Source of the DNA: Gemmatimonadota bacterium
Lineage (GTDB): Bacteria; Gemmatimonadota; Gemmatimonadetes; Gemmatimonadales; Gemmatimonadaceae
Direction: 5' to 3'
Length of the DNA: 11,280 nt
Assembly: GCA_003131365.1 (NCBI GenBank)
Contig: PKVB01000156.1
Location: 1 to 11,280 of the forward strand
In this document: piece after piece, positions 4,992 to 11,280 of the stretch
Numbering within the stretch: position 1 is the first letter of the stretch
How the letters are laid out: each line of letters starts with the position of its first letter
The notes under the pieces: model-generated
Told to the model about the DNA's origin: nothing
Database searches by the model: none
What the model saw: the letters and a program-made list of their open reading frames with translations, nothing else
Made by a program: the position numbers and the translations under genes

Positions 4992-6188
4992 ATGCAATAC
5001 GTTTTTCATAAATCGTCGTCTATCACCATGCTCACCTCATTCGCCCTCATAGCCTCCCTCGCCTGCGCCGCCAGCAAGGAGGCGCGGCCCACGCCCGGTC
5101 TCGAGGAAATTCCTCCGGCCGGTCCACCGCTCGCAGTTGCGGCCCCACAAGGTGTCGCAGGCGCCACCTCATCCACTCCGTCAACTCCATCAACTCCTAC
5201 CGCTGCTTCGAGCACGCCATCGAGCGTCGCCAACGATTCCGCCACGAAGGATCCGCCGATCACTGTCCCTTCAGTAAAAGGCCGCACCAAGAAGGACAGC
5301 CTGGCGCTCGTGAAAGCCGTCAGGGCGGGACTGGAGAACACGAACTGGCCGGTGAAAACCGTGGCTCCGCTTCCGGGCTCCATTCTCCCCGCGCGTCGAA
5401 TCATTGCTTTCTATGGAAATCCGCTCTCGAAGAGGATGGGAATCCTGGGAGAGCTCCCGCCCGATAAAATGCTGGCGCGTCTCGACAAGGAAGTAGCCGA
5501 ATGGCAGAAAGCGGATCCATCAACTCCGGTTCAGCCAGCGCTGCATCTCATCGCGGTCGTGGCACAGGGGATGCCCGGGCGCGATGGGAAGTATCGCCTC
5601 CGCATGGCCGACACTCTGCTCGAGAAGGTCGCGTCCTGGGCGGCCACCAGGAACGCCCTGCTCTTTCTCGACGTGCAGGTAGGCCAAAGCACGGTCCAGG
5701 AGGAGCTGCCGCGCCTCATTCCGTTTCTGAAGCGCCCGAACGTGATGCTCGGAATCGATCCCGAGTTCTCGATGAAGCCACGAATGGACAAGAGGAAGGG
5801 CGAGGTGGTGACGGACAAGCCAGGCGCGCGGATCGGCACCATGAGCTCTGACGACGTGAACTACGCGATCGGCCTGCTGTCGGACCTCGTGACGAAGAAC
5901 AATCTTCCTCCCAAGGTTCTCGTCGTCCACCGCTTCACGCACACCATGCTCACCGGTGCGAAGAAGATCCGGCTCGACCCGCGGGTTCAGGTGGTGATCA
6001 ACATGGACGGGTGGGGCGCGCCGTGGCTCAAGTACGATTCGTACCGCGTCTACGTCGAGCAGGAGCCTGTGCAATTCACCGGGTTCAAGCTCTTCTACCA
6101 CAACGACGCGAAGCTGGGTGATCCGATTCTCACGCCGGCAGAGGTGCTGCTGCTGAATCCGAAACCGCACTACATCCAGTACCAGTAG
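4992..6188 (+). CDS. Predicted exported TIM-barrel-like protein of unknown function
   Basis: The stop is TAG 6186-6188. Three ATGs are possible: 4938, 4992 and 5028. I prefer 4992 because it gives a proper signal (Lys7 in the n-region, hydrophobic 11-24, Cys25 in SLAC, a weak lipobox). None has a good Shine-Dalgarno. Numbering from 4992, a Ser/Thr/Pro linker (about 60-78, repeated TPS) follows, then a domain with IIAFYGNPLS (137-146), LLFLDVQVGQ (223-232), MLGIDPEFSM (252-261), VVHRF (311-315) and VINMDGWGAPW (335-345). Strand-then-acid motifs in this order suggest a (beta/alpha)8 barrel related to glycosidase-like domains. I recall similar motifs at the C-termini of actinobacterial exported proteins. 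Substrate and activity are unknown. It diverges from imuA. Confidence 0.75.
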   Translation: MQYVFHKSSSITMLTSFALIASLACAASKEARPTPGLEEIPPAGPPLAVAAPQGVAGATSSTPSTPSTPTAASSTPSSVANDSATKDPPITVPSVKGRTKKDSLALVKAVRAGLENTNWPVKTVAPLPGSILPARRIIAFYGNPLSKRMGILGELPPDKMLARLDKEVAEWQKADPSTPVQPALHLIAVVAQGMPGRDGKYRLRMADTLLEKVASWAATRNALLFLDVQVGQSTVQEELPRLIPFLKRPNVMLGIDPEFSMKPRMDKRKGEVVTDKPGARIGTMSSDDVNYAIGLLSDLVTKNNLPPKVLVVHRFTHTMLTGAKKIRLDPRVQVVINMDGWGAPWLKYDSYRVYVEQEPVQFTGFKLFYHNDAKLGDPILTPAEVLLLNPKPHYIQYQ

Positions 6189-6231
6189 CGCCTCGCGCCT
6201 CGCTGGGCGAAGGGCAGAGTCATATTATTGG

Positions 6232-6269
6232 GCGGCCGTCATTGAACTATGACGGCCGCTCTTTCTTTT
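6232..6269 (+). terminator. Strong intrinsic (rho-independent) terminator
   Basis: A perfect 11-bp stem, GCGGCCGTCAT (6232-6242) with ATGACGGCCGC (6249-6259) around a 6-nt loop, is followed by TCTTTCTTTT (6260-6269). It ends the transcript of the gene that stops at 6188 and lies before the Shine-Dalgarno of the next gene. The ATG at 6249, inside the stem, is therefore not a translation start. Confidence 0.9.
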
Positions 6270-6287
6270 GCGGCACTGGAGGGTTTG

Positions 6288-7586
6288 ATGACGACGAGAC
6301 GGGACTTTCTGTCGAGCATGGCCGTGGCGGGACTGACGGCGCAGCCGGTGTTTCGCGAGCGCGCGATCAGGTCGCTCTTTCGCGCGAACGCGATCGCCGG
6401 TGACCGCTCCCCTCAAGTCGTCGCAGACGACGAGACGTACTGGGCGGAGATTCAGCGCGCCTTCGACTCCGATCGCACGATGATCAATCTCAACAACGGC
6501 GGCTGCAGTCCGACGCCGAGCCATGTGCTCGAGGCGATGATCAGGGACCTGAGATTCTCCAATGAGCTGCCGGTAGAGCACATGTGGCGGGTGCTCGAGC
6601 CGCGAGTGGAGAGCGTGCGGCGCGATCTCGCCAGCGAGTTCGGATGCGACCTGGAGGAGATGGCGATCACCCGCAACGCTTCGGAAGCGAATGAGATCAT
6701 GATTTTCGGGCTCGATCTCAAGCGTGGCGACGAAGTGGTGGTCAGCAATCAGAACTATGGACGCATGATCACGTCGTGGCAGCAGCGAGAGCGGCGCGAT
6801 GGCATAGTCCTGAAGCAGGTTTCATTCAAGGTTCCTCCGCCGTCGGACAGTTATCTCGTCGAGCAGTTCAGAGCTGCGATCACGCCGCGGACGAAGGTGA
6901 TCGAGGTCACGCACATCACCAATCTCACCGGGCAGATCATGCCGGTGCGCCAGATCGTGGACATGGCGCGACCGCTTGGGATCGAAGTGTTCGTGGACGG
7001 CGCGCACGCATTCGCGCACTTTCCGTTCAAGCGCGACGATCTCAAGTGCGACTATTACGGAACGAGTCTTCACAAGTGGCTGCTGGCGCCTGTGGGAACC
7101 GGATTTCTGTACGTGCGGAAGGACAAACAGAAGAATCTCTGGCCGCTCATGGCCGCGGCCGCGACCCAGGACAACGACATCCGGAAGTACGAGGAGATCG
7201 GCACTCATCCGGCGGCCAACCACAACGCGATTTCCGCCGCCATGGCGTTCCATCGCGGAATCGGCGAGGACAGAAAGATCGCGCGGCTCCGCTTGCTGCG
7301 TGACCGGTGGGCGAAGCGGGTGGTGGCGGAGAGCTCGCGCGTTTCGGTGCTCACTCCGCTCGACAACCGACAATCGGGGGCGATCGCGCTCTTCCAGGTC
7401 GAAGGGATCGACAACGTCAAGCTCGGCGCCTGGCTCCTCAATCAACACCGGATCGTGAATACGCCGATCGTGCATCCGGAGTTTAGGGGAATTCGAATCA
7501 CCCCCAACGTTTACACGACGCTCGACGAGATAGACATCTTTGCCGACAAGGTTTTGGACGCGGTGAAGAAGGGAATTCCAGCGTAG
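6288..7586 (+). CDS. Tat-exported PLP-dependent class V aminotransferase-fold protein
   Basis: The start is ATG 6288, preceded by GGAGGG (6278-6283); the upstream ATG at 6249 lies within the terminator. The 432-residue product begins MTTRRDFLSSMAVAGL, a twin-arginine signal, so the folded enzyme with cofactor is probably exported. The body is a type-I-fold PLP enzyme of the isopenicillin-N epimerase/cysteine desulfurase group: INLNNGGCSPTP near the N-terminus, ITRNASEANE (phosphate binding), VTHITNLTGQIMPV, VFVDGAHAFAH with Asp237 expected to bind the pyridine nitrogen, and SLHKWLLAPVGTGFLYV with Lys263 as the Schiff-base lysine. The C-terminal subdomain ends with GIRITPNVYTTLDEIDIF. The reaction cannot be fixed from sequence: epimerase, desulfurase or lyase are all possible. 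An exporter gene follows 31 bp on and may be co-transcribed. Confidence 0.87.
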   Translation: MTTRRDFLSSMAVAGLTAQPVFRERAIRSLFRANAIAGDRSPQVVADDETYWAEIQRAFDSDRTMINLNNGGCSPTPSHVLEAMIRDLRFSNELPVEHMWRVLEPRVESVRRDLASEFGCDLEEMAITRNASEANEIMIFGLDLKRGDEVVVSNQNYGRMITSWQQRERRDGIVLKQVSFKVPPPSDSYLVEQFRAAITPRTKVIEVTHITNLTGQIMPVRQIVDMARPLGIEVFVDGAHAFAHFPFKRDDLKCDYYGTSLHKWLLAPVGTGFLYVRKDKQKNLWPLMAAAATQDNDIRKYEEIGTHPAANHNAISAAMAFHRGIGEDRKIARLRLLRDRWAKRVVAESSRVSVLTPLDNRQSGAIALFQVEGIDNVKLGAWLLNQHRIVNTPIVHPEFRGIRITPNVYTTLDEIDIFADKVLDAVKKGIPA

Positions 7587-7617
7587 AGGTGACAATCCAG
7601 CGGGTAGCGGCGAGACG

Positions 7618-8454
7618 TTGAGTATTTCGTTGTTGGCGCTGTTTCTGGCACTCGGCTCCTTTGGAGCCGGGCTGTTGGGTGCGCTCACTGGTTTGGGGGG
7701 CGGGCTCGTCGTCGTTCCGATGATGACGCTTCTCTTTCACATCGATCTCAGATATGCGATCGGCGCTTCGCTGGTCTCCGTCATCGCGACTTCCTCCGGT
7801 GCCGCCGCGGCATACGTCCGTGAGGGATTCACGAACGTGCGTGTGGGAATATTTCTCGAAGTGGCAACAACTGTTGGCGCGCTGTCGGGGGCCGCGCTTG
7901 CCGGATTCATTCCCACGAGCGCGCTGGCGGTGCTCTTCGGTCTCGTCCTTCTCTATACCGCCTACCGCTCTCTCCGAGCGCCGGAAGAACACCCAACCGA
8001 TCTGCCATCAGACCCGTTGGCATTGCGCCTCAGACTCAATTCCACTTATCCGACCGCCGCCGGGATCCGCGCGTACTCGGTGCAGGGAGTGAAGAAAGGA
8101 TTCGCTCTGATGTTCGTGGCAGGGGTTCTGTCGGCCCTGCTCGGGATTGGGTCGGGGATCGTGAAGGTATTGGCCATGGACCACACGATGAAGCTTCCGT
8201 TCAAGGTCTCCACCACGACCAGTAATTTCATGATCGGCGTGACCGCAGCGGCGAGCGCCGGAGTATACCTCCACCGAGGATACATAGAGCCCGCGCTTGC
8301 CTTTCCCGTCATGCTCGGAGTGCTGGCCGGCGCCCTGCTCGGCGCCCGCATTCTGGCCGGCGCGAAAACGCTCTGGCTGCGCAGGATATTCACAACCGTT
8401 GTCGTAGTACTCGCGCTCGAAATGCTGTACAAGGGTTTGAGAGGTGGACTTTGA
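7618..8454 (+). CDS. TauE/SafE-family membrane exporter (sulfite or organosulfonate type)
   Basis: This 278-residue protein has about eight membrane segments in two inverted halves. Each half begins with a Gly-rich signature: GALTGLGGGLVVVP (21-34) and GVLSALLGIGSGIVKVLAMD (169-188). This is the TauE/SafE (formerly DUF81) pattern; members export sulfite, sulfoacetate or related anions, though most are uncharacterised. A soluble loop (about 121-155) joins the halves. The start is taken as TTG 7618, with GCGGCGAG just upstream as a weak ribosome site; TTG 7630 and 7633 are alternatives. It follows the PLP enzyme by 31 bp and overlaps the DUF1634 gene by 4 bp, so the three may be one operon. If the upstream enzyme acts on a sulfur amino acid, sulfite export would make sense, but that is inference. 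Confidence 0.87.
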   Translation: MSISLLALFLALGSFGAGLLGALTGLGGGLVVVPMMTLLFHIDLRYAIGASLVSVIATSSGAAAAYVREGFTNVRVGIFLEVATTVGALSGAALAGFIPTSALAVLFGLVLLYTAYRSLRAPEEHPTDLPSDPLALRLRLNSTYPTAAGIRAYSVQGVKKGFALMFVAGVLSALLGIGSGIVKVLAMDHTMKLPFKVSTTTSNFMIGVTAAASAGVYLHRGYIEPALAFPVMLGVLAGALLGARILAGAKTLWLRRIFTTVVVVLALEMLYKGLRGGL

Positions 8455-8864
8455 CGGCGCCTGGGAAGCAACCACCGGGAACGGCGGTGAGGGACAGGCG
8501 CGATGAGCAGATCGAGCTGGTGATTGGCCGCCTGCTCCAATGGGGTGTGTTGGCTGCGGCGATCGTAGTCGTTATCGGTGGACTACTCCTGCTCGCGCAG
8601 TACGGACACTTGCCAGCGAATTTTCGGCAGTTCAACGGCGAGGATGCGGCGCTCCGGAGCGTGGGCGGAATAATTCGCGCTGCCCGGAGCGGCGACAGCC
8701 GCGCAATCGTGCAACTGGGATTGGTCCTTCTTATCGCTACTCCGGCGGCTCGCGTAGCACTCACTCTCGGTGCGTTCATCATTCAGCGCGACAGGCTGTA
8801 CATGCTCACGACCACCATCGTGGTCGCACTTCTGCTGTACGGGCTCATCTGGGGGCGCGCGTGA
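8451..8864 (+). CDS. DUF1634 membrane protein, partner of the TauE/SafE exporter
   Basis: This 137-residue protein has three predicted membrane spans (about 31-50, 86-110, 117-134). The family signature is LGLVLLIATPAARVALTLGA (89-108) followed by FIIQRDRLYMLTTTIVVA. DUF1634 genes commonly lie next to TauE/SafE exporters, as here, so an accessory role in that transporter is likely but unproven. It starts with TTG 8451; TTGA overlaps the exporter's stop (8452-8454), the usual 4-base coupling arrangement. GAGGTGG (8441-8447) is the likely ribosome site. No in-frame ATG occurs before residue 118, supporting the TTG. Confidence 0.85.
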   Translation: MTAPGKQPPGTAVRDRRDEQIELVIGRLLQWGVLAAAIVVVIGGLLLLAQYGHLPANFRQFNGEDAALRSVGGIIRAARSGDSRAIVQLGLVLLIATPAARVALTLGAFIIQRDRLYMLTTTIVVALLLYGLIWGRA

Positions 8865-8951
8865 CCGTTCATCGGCCTTTTCTTCCAGCGTAGCCAACAT
8901 CCAACCAGCCTTCATCGCAAACGTCGGGACAACTCTTTACCGATCCCCAAC

Positions 8952-9302
8952 ATGATCCTTCTGAAAACCGCGTCGCTCCTCATCATTTCCAACATTTTCA
9001 TGACGTTCGCATGGTACGGGCACCTGCGAAATCTCAGCGACAGAAAATGGTACATTGCAGTGGTAGTGAGCTGGGGCATCGCACTGTTCGAGTACACGTT
9101 CATGATTCCCGCGAATCGGATCGGGGCGACAGAGCTGACGCTTCCGCAATTGAAGATTCTTCAGGAAGCCATAACGCTCGTCGTTTTCGTCCCGTTCGCG
9201 GCTCTCTACATGCGGCAGCCGCCGAGACTGGACTTCCTGTGGGCGGGGCTGTGCATCCTGGGTGCGGTGTTCTTCATGTTTCGGGGCCATTCGCCGGCCT
9301 GA
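8952..9302 (+). CDS. DUF486 (DMT-superfamily-like) small membrane protein
   Basis: This 116-residue protein has four predicted membrane segments. The family signature is clear: FAWYGHLRNLS (19-29), VVSWGIALFEYTFMIPANRI (38-57), LKILQEAITLVVFVPFA and the final LDFLWAGLCILGAVFFMF. DUF486 proteins are short relatives of drug/metabolite transporters; some may pair as dimers, and the substrate is unknown. The ATG has no Shine-Dalgarno. The 87 bp after DUF1634 show no clear promoter or terminator. The gene is convergent with the MFS gene, with 15 bp between the stops. Confidence 0.9.
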   Translation: MILLKTASLLIISNIFMTFAWYGHLRNLSDRKWYIAVVVSWGIALFEYTFMIPANRIGATELTLPQLKILQEAITLVVFVPFAALYMRQPPRLDFLWAGLCILGAVFFMFRGHSPA

Positions 9303-9317
9303 CCGGCTTGCGGCTGA

Positions 9318-10559
9318 TTAGACCGCGCGAATCTCCGGGTACCTCCAGAACGCCCAAAGCGAGTACGCGAGCATCACCACGCCGCCGCTGAAAATCGCCC
9401 ACTGCACGCCGACGAAGCGCGCCATCGCCCCCGCGATGAATGAGCCGATCGGCGTGAAGCCGACGTAAACGAAGACGTAGGTCGCCATCACCCGACCCCG
9501 CAGCTCGTCGGGCACCACCGATTGAAGGATGCCGTTTGCCAGCGCGCCGTTGATCAGCATCGTGAGACCGAGGAAGAGCAGCACGAAAGCGGCAAGATGA
9601 ACGGTGCGCATCAGCGAAAAGAGAATCGTCAGCCCGGCGAACGCGTAGGCCGTGGCATTGAACAGCCGGCCCCGGCGAATTCGCGCGCCGAGGCCCGCGA
9701 GCGAGAGCGCTCCGGTCAGCGCGCCGATGCCGACGAAGGTCAAAAGCAATCCATAGCCGCCTGCTCCAGTATGCAGCACGTCCCGCGCGATGACCGGCAT
9801 CATCGTCAGATATTGAAATCCAAATATCGAATACACCGCAATCACCCCCATCAGTCCGGTCACCGACCGCGAGCTGCGGATGTAGTTCAGTCCCTGCTTC
9901 AACTGCTCGGCGGGAGAGACAAGGTGCAGGACGGGCGTCCACCGCGGCAGCTTGATCCGCGCGAGACTGGCGAGCACCGCGAAATAGCTGAGCGCGTTGA
10001 CGCCGAAGCACCACGCGACGCCGAACTTGCCGAGTATGATCGCGGCGAGTGACGGGCCGACGATGCGGGCGAGATTGAATCCGCCCGAGTTGAGCGCGAT
10101 CGCATCGACCAGGTCCTCCTTCGACACGAGCTCGACGATCATCGCCTGCCGCGCCGGAATTTCGAACGCCGAGATCACGCCCCCGAGCGTTGTCAGTGCC
10201 AACAGCGACCCGAAGCCGATGCGGCCCGTCCAGGTGAACCACCAGAGTGCGGCGGCCTCTATGAGCAGGAGTGCCTGACAGATAATTACGATGCGGAGCT
10301 TGCTGCGCCGGTCGGCGACGACTCCGCCGTAGAGGGACAGCAAAAGCACTGGGAAGTTGCTCGCCGCGGCCACCACTCCGACGAGGAAGGCGCTGTTGGT
10401 GAGCTCGAGCGCGAGCCAGCCCTGCCCGACCTGCTGCATCCACGTCCCGATAAGCGAGACGGTCTGTCCGATCCAGAAGAGTCGGAAATTCCGGTGGACC
10501 TGGAGCGCCCTGAACGGGTTGATCGATCGTCTTCCTGGGCGCGCCGGAGTCGGGGGCAT
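9318..10559 (-). CDS. MFS transporter, 12-TM, EntS/MFS_3-like
   Basis: This 413-residue protein begins with a short basic N-terminus, then FRLFWIGQTVSLIGTWMQQV (about 25-44), typical of the MFS_3/EntS-like exporters. Motif A follows in the loop after TM2 (YGGVVADRRSKLR, 77-89), then FEIPARQAMIVELVSKEDLV and AIALNSGGFNLARIVGPSLA. The second half repeats six spans, with LRGRVMATYVFVYVGFTPIG near the end. Length and layout are full-size. Substrate is unknown; relatives export siderophores, drugs or other small molecules. The ATG at 10559 lies 8 nt after a perfect TATAAT and has no Shine-Dalgarno. Confidence 0.92.
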   Translation of the reverse strand: MPPTPARPGRRSINPFRALQVHRNFRLFWIGQTVSLIGTWMQQVGQGWLALELTNSAFLVGVVAAASNFPVLLLSLYGGVVADRRSKLRIVIICQALLLIEAAALWWFTWTGRIGFGSLLALTTLGGVISAFEIPARQAMIVELVSKEDLVDAIALNSGGFNLARIVGPSLAAIILGKFGVAWCFGVNALSYFAVLASLARIKLPRWTPVLHLVSPAEQLKQGLNYIRSSRSVTGLMGVIAVYSIFGFQYLTMMPVIARDVLHTGAGGYGLLLTFVGIGALTGALSLAGLGARIRRGRLFNATAYAFAGLTILFSLMRTVHLAAFVLLFLGLTMLINGALANGILQSVVPDELRGRVMATYVFVYVGFTPIGSFIAGAMARFVGVQWAIFSGGVVMLAYSLWAFWRYPEIRAV

Positions 10560-10567
10560 TGCGGAGG

Positions 10568-10573
10568 ATTATA
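10568..10573 (-). promoter_or_regulatory. -10 box of the MFS gene, leaderless arrangement
   Basis: On the minus strand TATAAT (10573-10568) is followed by CCTCCGCA and then the ATG at 10559. Transcription should start within 1-3 nt of the start codon. The -35 is weak (TACAAC at 10596-10591, spacer 17). Confidence 0.55.
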
Positions 10574-10668
10574 CACGCTCTGCGGCTGCCGTTGTATGTT
10601 GAGACGTGCGCTTTCTGGATAGTCTGGCACGGTGCATAGCGTTTTGTCTTTGCCGGCGTGGGTCCGCA

Positions 10669-11280
10669 GTGAAATACCGATTGCGCTTACTGAGCTACTC
10701 GCCGCTTCTGTTTTCTTGCATCGGATGTGGGCCTTCGCCGCGCCCAGTCCGGAAGCCCTCGGCCAGCGTTGCGACTGACCCGCATGCGATTGATAGCCTC
10801 GCCGGGTTATCGCGTCTTCTGCTGACAACGGACAAGCCGCGCGACGTCTATCAAGCGATGGTCTGTGAGGGCGTGGCTATCTACGCTCGACTCGGCGAGG
10901 CTGAAGCGGGTCTTCGTGTAAAGGGGATGCAGGACACCATCTACAAGACCCGCGAAGATTCCATCGCTCTGGATCGCGCCAGCGACAAACTAGCGAATGG
11001 TGTGTTCTATGCCGATTGTGATTCCGCCTCGATCGAAAGACAGAGACCCCACCCGAAGCCGTTGCCCGCTGTCTGGACCGACTCGCACGCGACCGATAGC
11101 CTCGCCAGGCTAATGCGTCTGCTACTGACAACGGACCAACCGCTGACCGTGAATCAGATGCTGGGGTGCGAATATATGGACCTCGATCGTAGGCTAGGCT
11201 CCCCGGAAGCCAAGTTACGGGGCGTGCGTGTAAGAGACACGATCGATAAGACTCGAGCCGATACAATTGCAAGATCTCGG
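10669..11280 (+). CDS. Lipoprotein-like protein with two tandem ~101-residue-period units (3' end outside window)
   Basis: From GTG 10669 the frame stays open for 204 codons to the right edge. The N-terminus MKYRLRLLSYSPLLFSCIGC is basic, then hydrophobic, then Cys, fitting a lipoprotein signal (Cys17 in LFSC, or Cys20). TTG 10681 is an alternative start; a GTG at 10606 would spoil the signal. Residues 36-100 and 137-201 align without gaps at about 37 of 65 identical positions. Shared motifs are DSLA, RLLLTTD, CE (Cys66/Cys167), RLG, EA.LR, DTI.KTR and D.IA. A variable linker (about 104-136), rich in His/Pro/Lys near its end, joins the units. I do not recognise the family. It diverges from the MFS gene. 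The minus-strand frame covering 10877-11272 looks like its shadow. Confidence 0.7.
   Translation, partial: MKYRLRLLSYSPLLFSCIGCGPSPRPVRKPSASVATDPHAIDSLAGLSRLLLTTDKPRDVYQAMVCEGVAIYARLGEAEAGLRVKGMQDTIYKTREDSIALDRASDKLANGVFYADCDSASIERQRPHPKPLPAVWTDSHATDSLARLMRLLLTTDQPLTVNQMLGCEYMDLDRRLGSPEAKLRGVRVRDTIDKTRADTIARSR
10774..11271 (+). repeat. Tandem intragenic duplication (303-bp period)
   Basis: The stretches 10774-10968 and 11077-11271 encode matching 65-residue units at exactly 303 bp offset, with no gaps. DNA identity is still visible (GATAGCCTCGCC and CTGACAACGGAC in both), so the duplication is real, but amino-acid identity near 57% shows it is old or fast evolving. More units may lie beyond the window. 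Confidence 0.8.

Noticed and set aside
6822..7688. A 288-codon minus-strand frame opposite the PLP enzyme
   Set aside because: It is antisense to a well-conserved protein and rich in Arg/His/Asp; no recognisable domain.
9293..9307. GCCGG-CCTGA-CCGGC hairpin between the convergent DUF486 and MFS genes
   Set aside because: The 5-bp stem includes the DUF486 stop codon and has no T-run; too weak to call.
9274..10443. A 389-codon minus-strand frame overlapping the MFS gene
   Set aside because: It has Arg/Ala-rich composition with no membrane spans or motifs; the neighbouring frame is an obvious MFS transporter.
10877..11272. A minus-strand 131-codon frame near the right edge
   Set aside because: The plus-strand frame has a signal peptide and an in-register duplication at protein level; the minus frame has neither.
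11264..11280. AGATCTCGG at the right edge as the start of a third palindromic repeat
   Set aside because: Only nine bases match, and they fall in an open coding frame; the window ends before it can be tested.

Overview
The window is high-GC bacterial chromosomal DNA. The mix of genes suggests a soil-type Gemmatimonadota or a related, poorly cultured high-GC phylum. Pointers are an ImuA/ImuB mutagenesis pair, a decayed ECF-sigma/HEAT-repeat locus, a class V aminotransferase with an RRDFL Tat signal, and lipoproteins of uncharacterised families. This placement is inferred from gene content; no rRNA or marker gene is present to fix it.

Left third (1-4825). The N-terminus of a secreted protein runs off the left edge on the minus strand. 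Next come imuB and imuA, both on the minus strand. These are accessory proteins of the DnaE2-type translesion mutasome and normally sit side by side, but here about 2.3 kb separates them. Each has its own promoter, and both promoters carry nearly the same 19-bp box (GCCTTCGGTATATRTTCGG) between -35 and -10, which looks like an operator for a shared damage-response repressor. Each gene is followed by a copy of the same imperfectly palindromic, MITE-like repeat (about 128-337 and 3848-4107), and the second copy supplies the last ~26 codons of imuA. The DNA between the imu genes holds a DinB-family gene broken by deletion and frameshift, an intact DUF411 metal-binding protein, a GNAT acetyltransferase, and a remnant in which the start of an ECF sigma factor is joined by deletion to the end of a frameshifted HEAT-repeat gene. 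The segment looks like decaying inserted DNA bounded by direct repeats.

Middle (4826-8864). A predicted secreted or lipid-anchored protein with a TIM-barrel-like domain of unknown function ends at a strong intrinsic terminator. Next come a Tat-signal PLP enzyme (class V aminotransferase fold), a TauE/SafE-type anion exporter and its usual partner DUF1634. The last two overlap by four bases.

Right third (8865-11280). A small DUF486 membrane protein is convergent with a 12-TM MFS transporter on the minus strand. The MFS promoter has a perfect TATAAT 8 nt from its ATG, implying a leaderless mRNA; imuA has the same spacing. Diverging from it, an open frame begins at a GTG and runs off the right edge. 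It encodes a lipoprotein-like protein built from two tandem copies of a ~65-residue unit repeating at exactly 101 residues, a family I do not recognise.

No tRNA, rRNA, CRISPR array, transposase or phage gene is visible.
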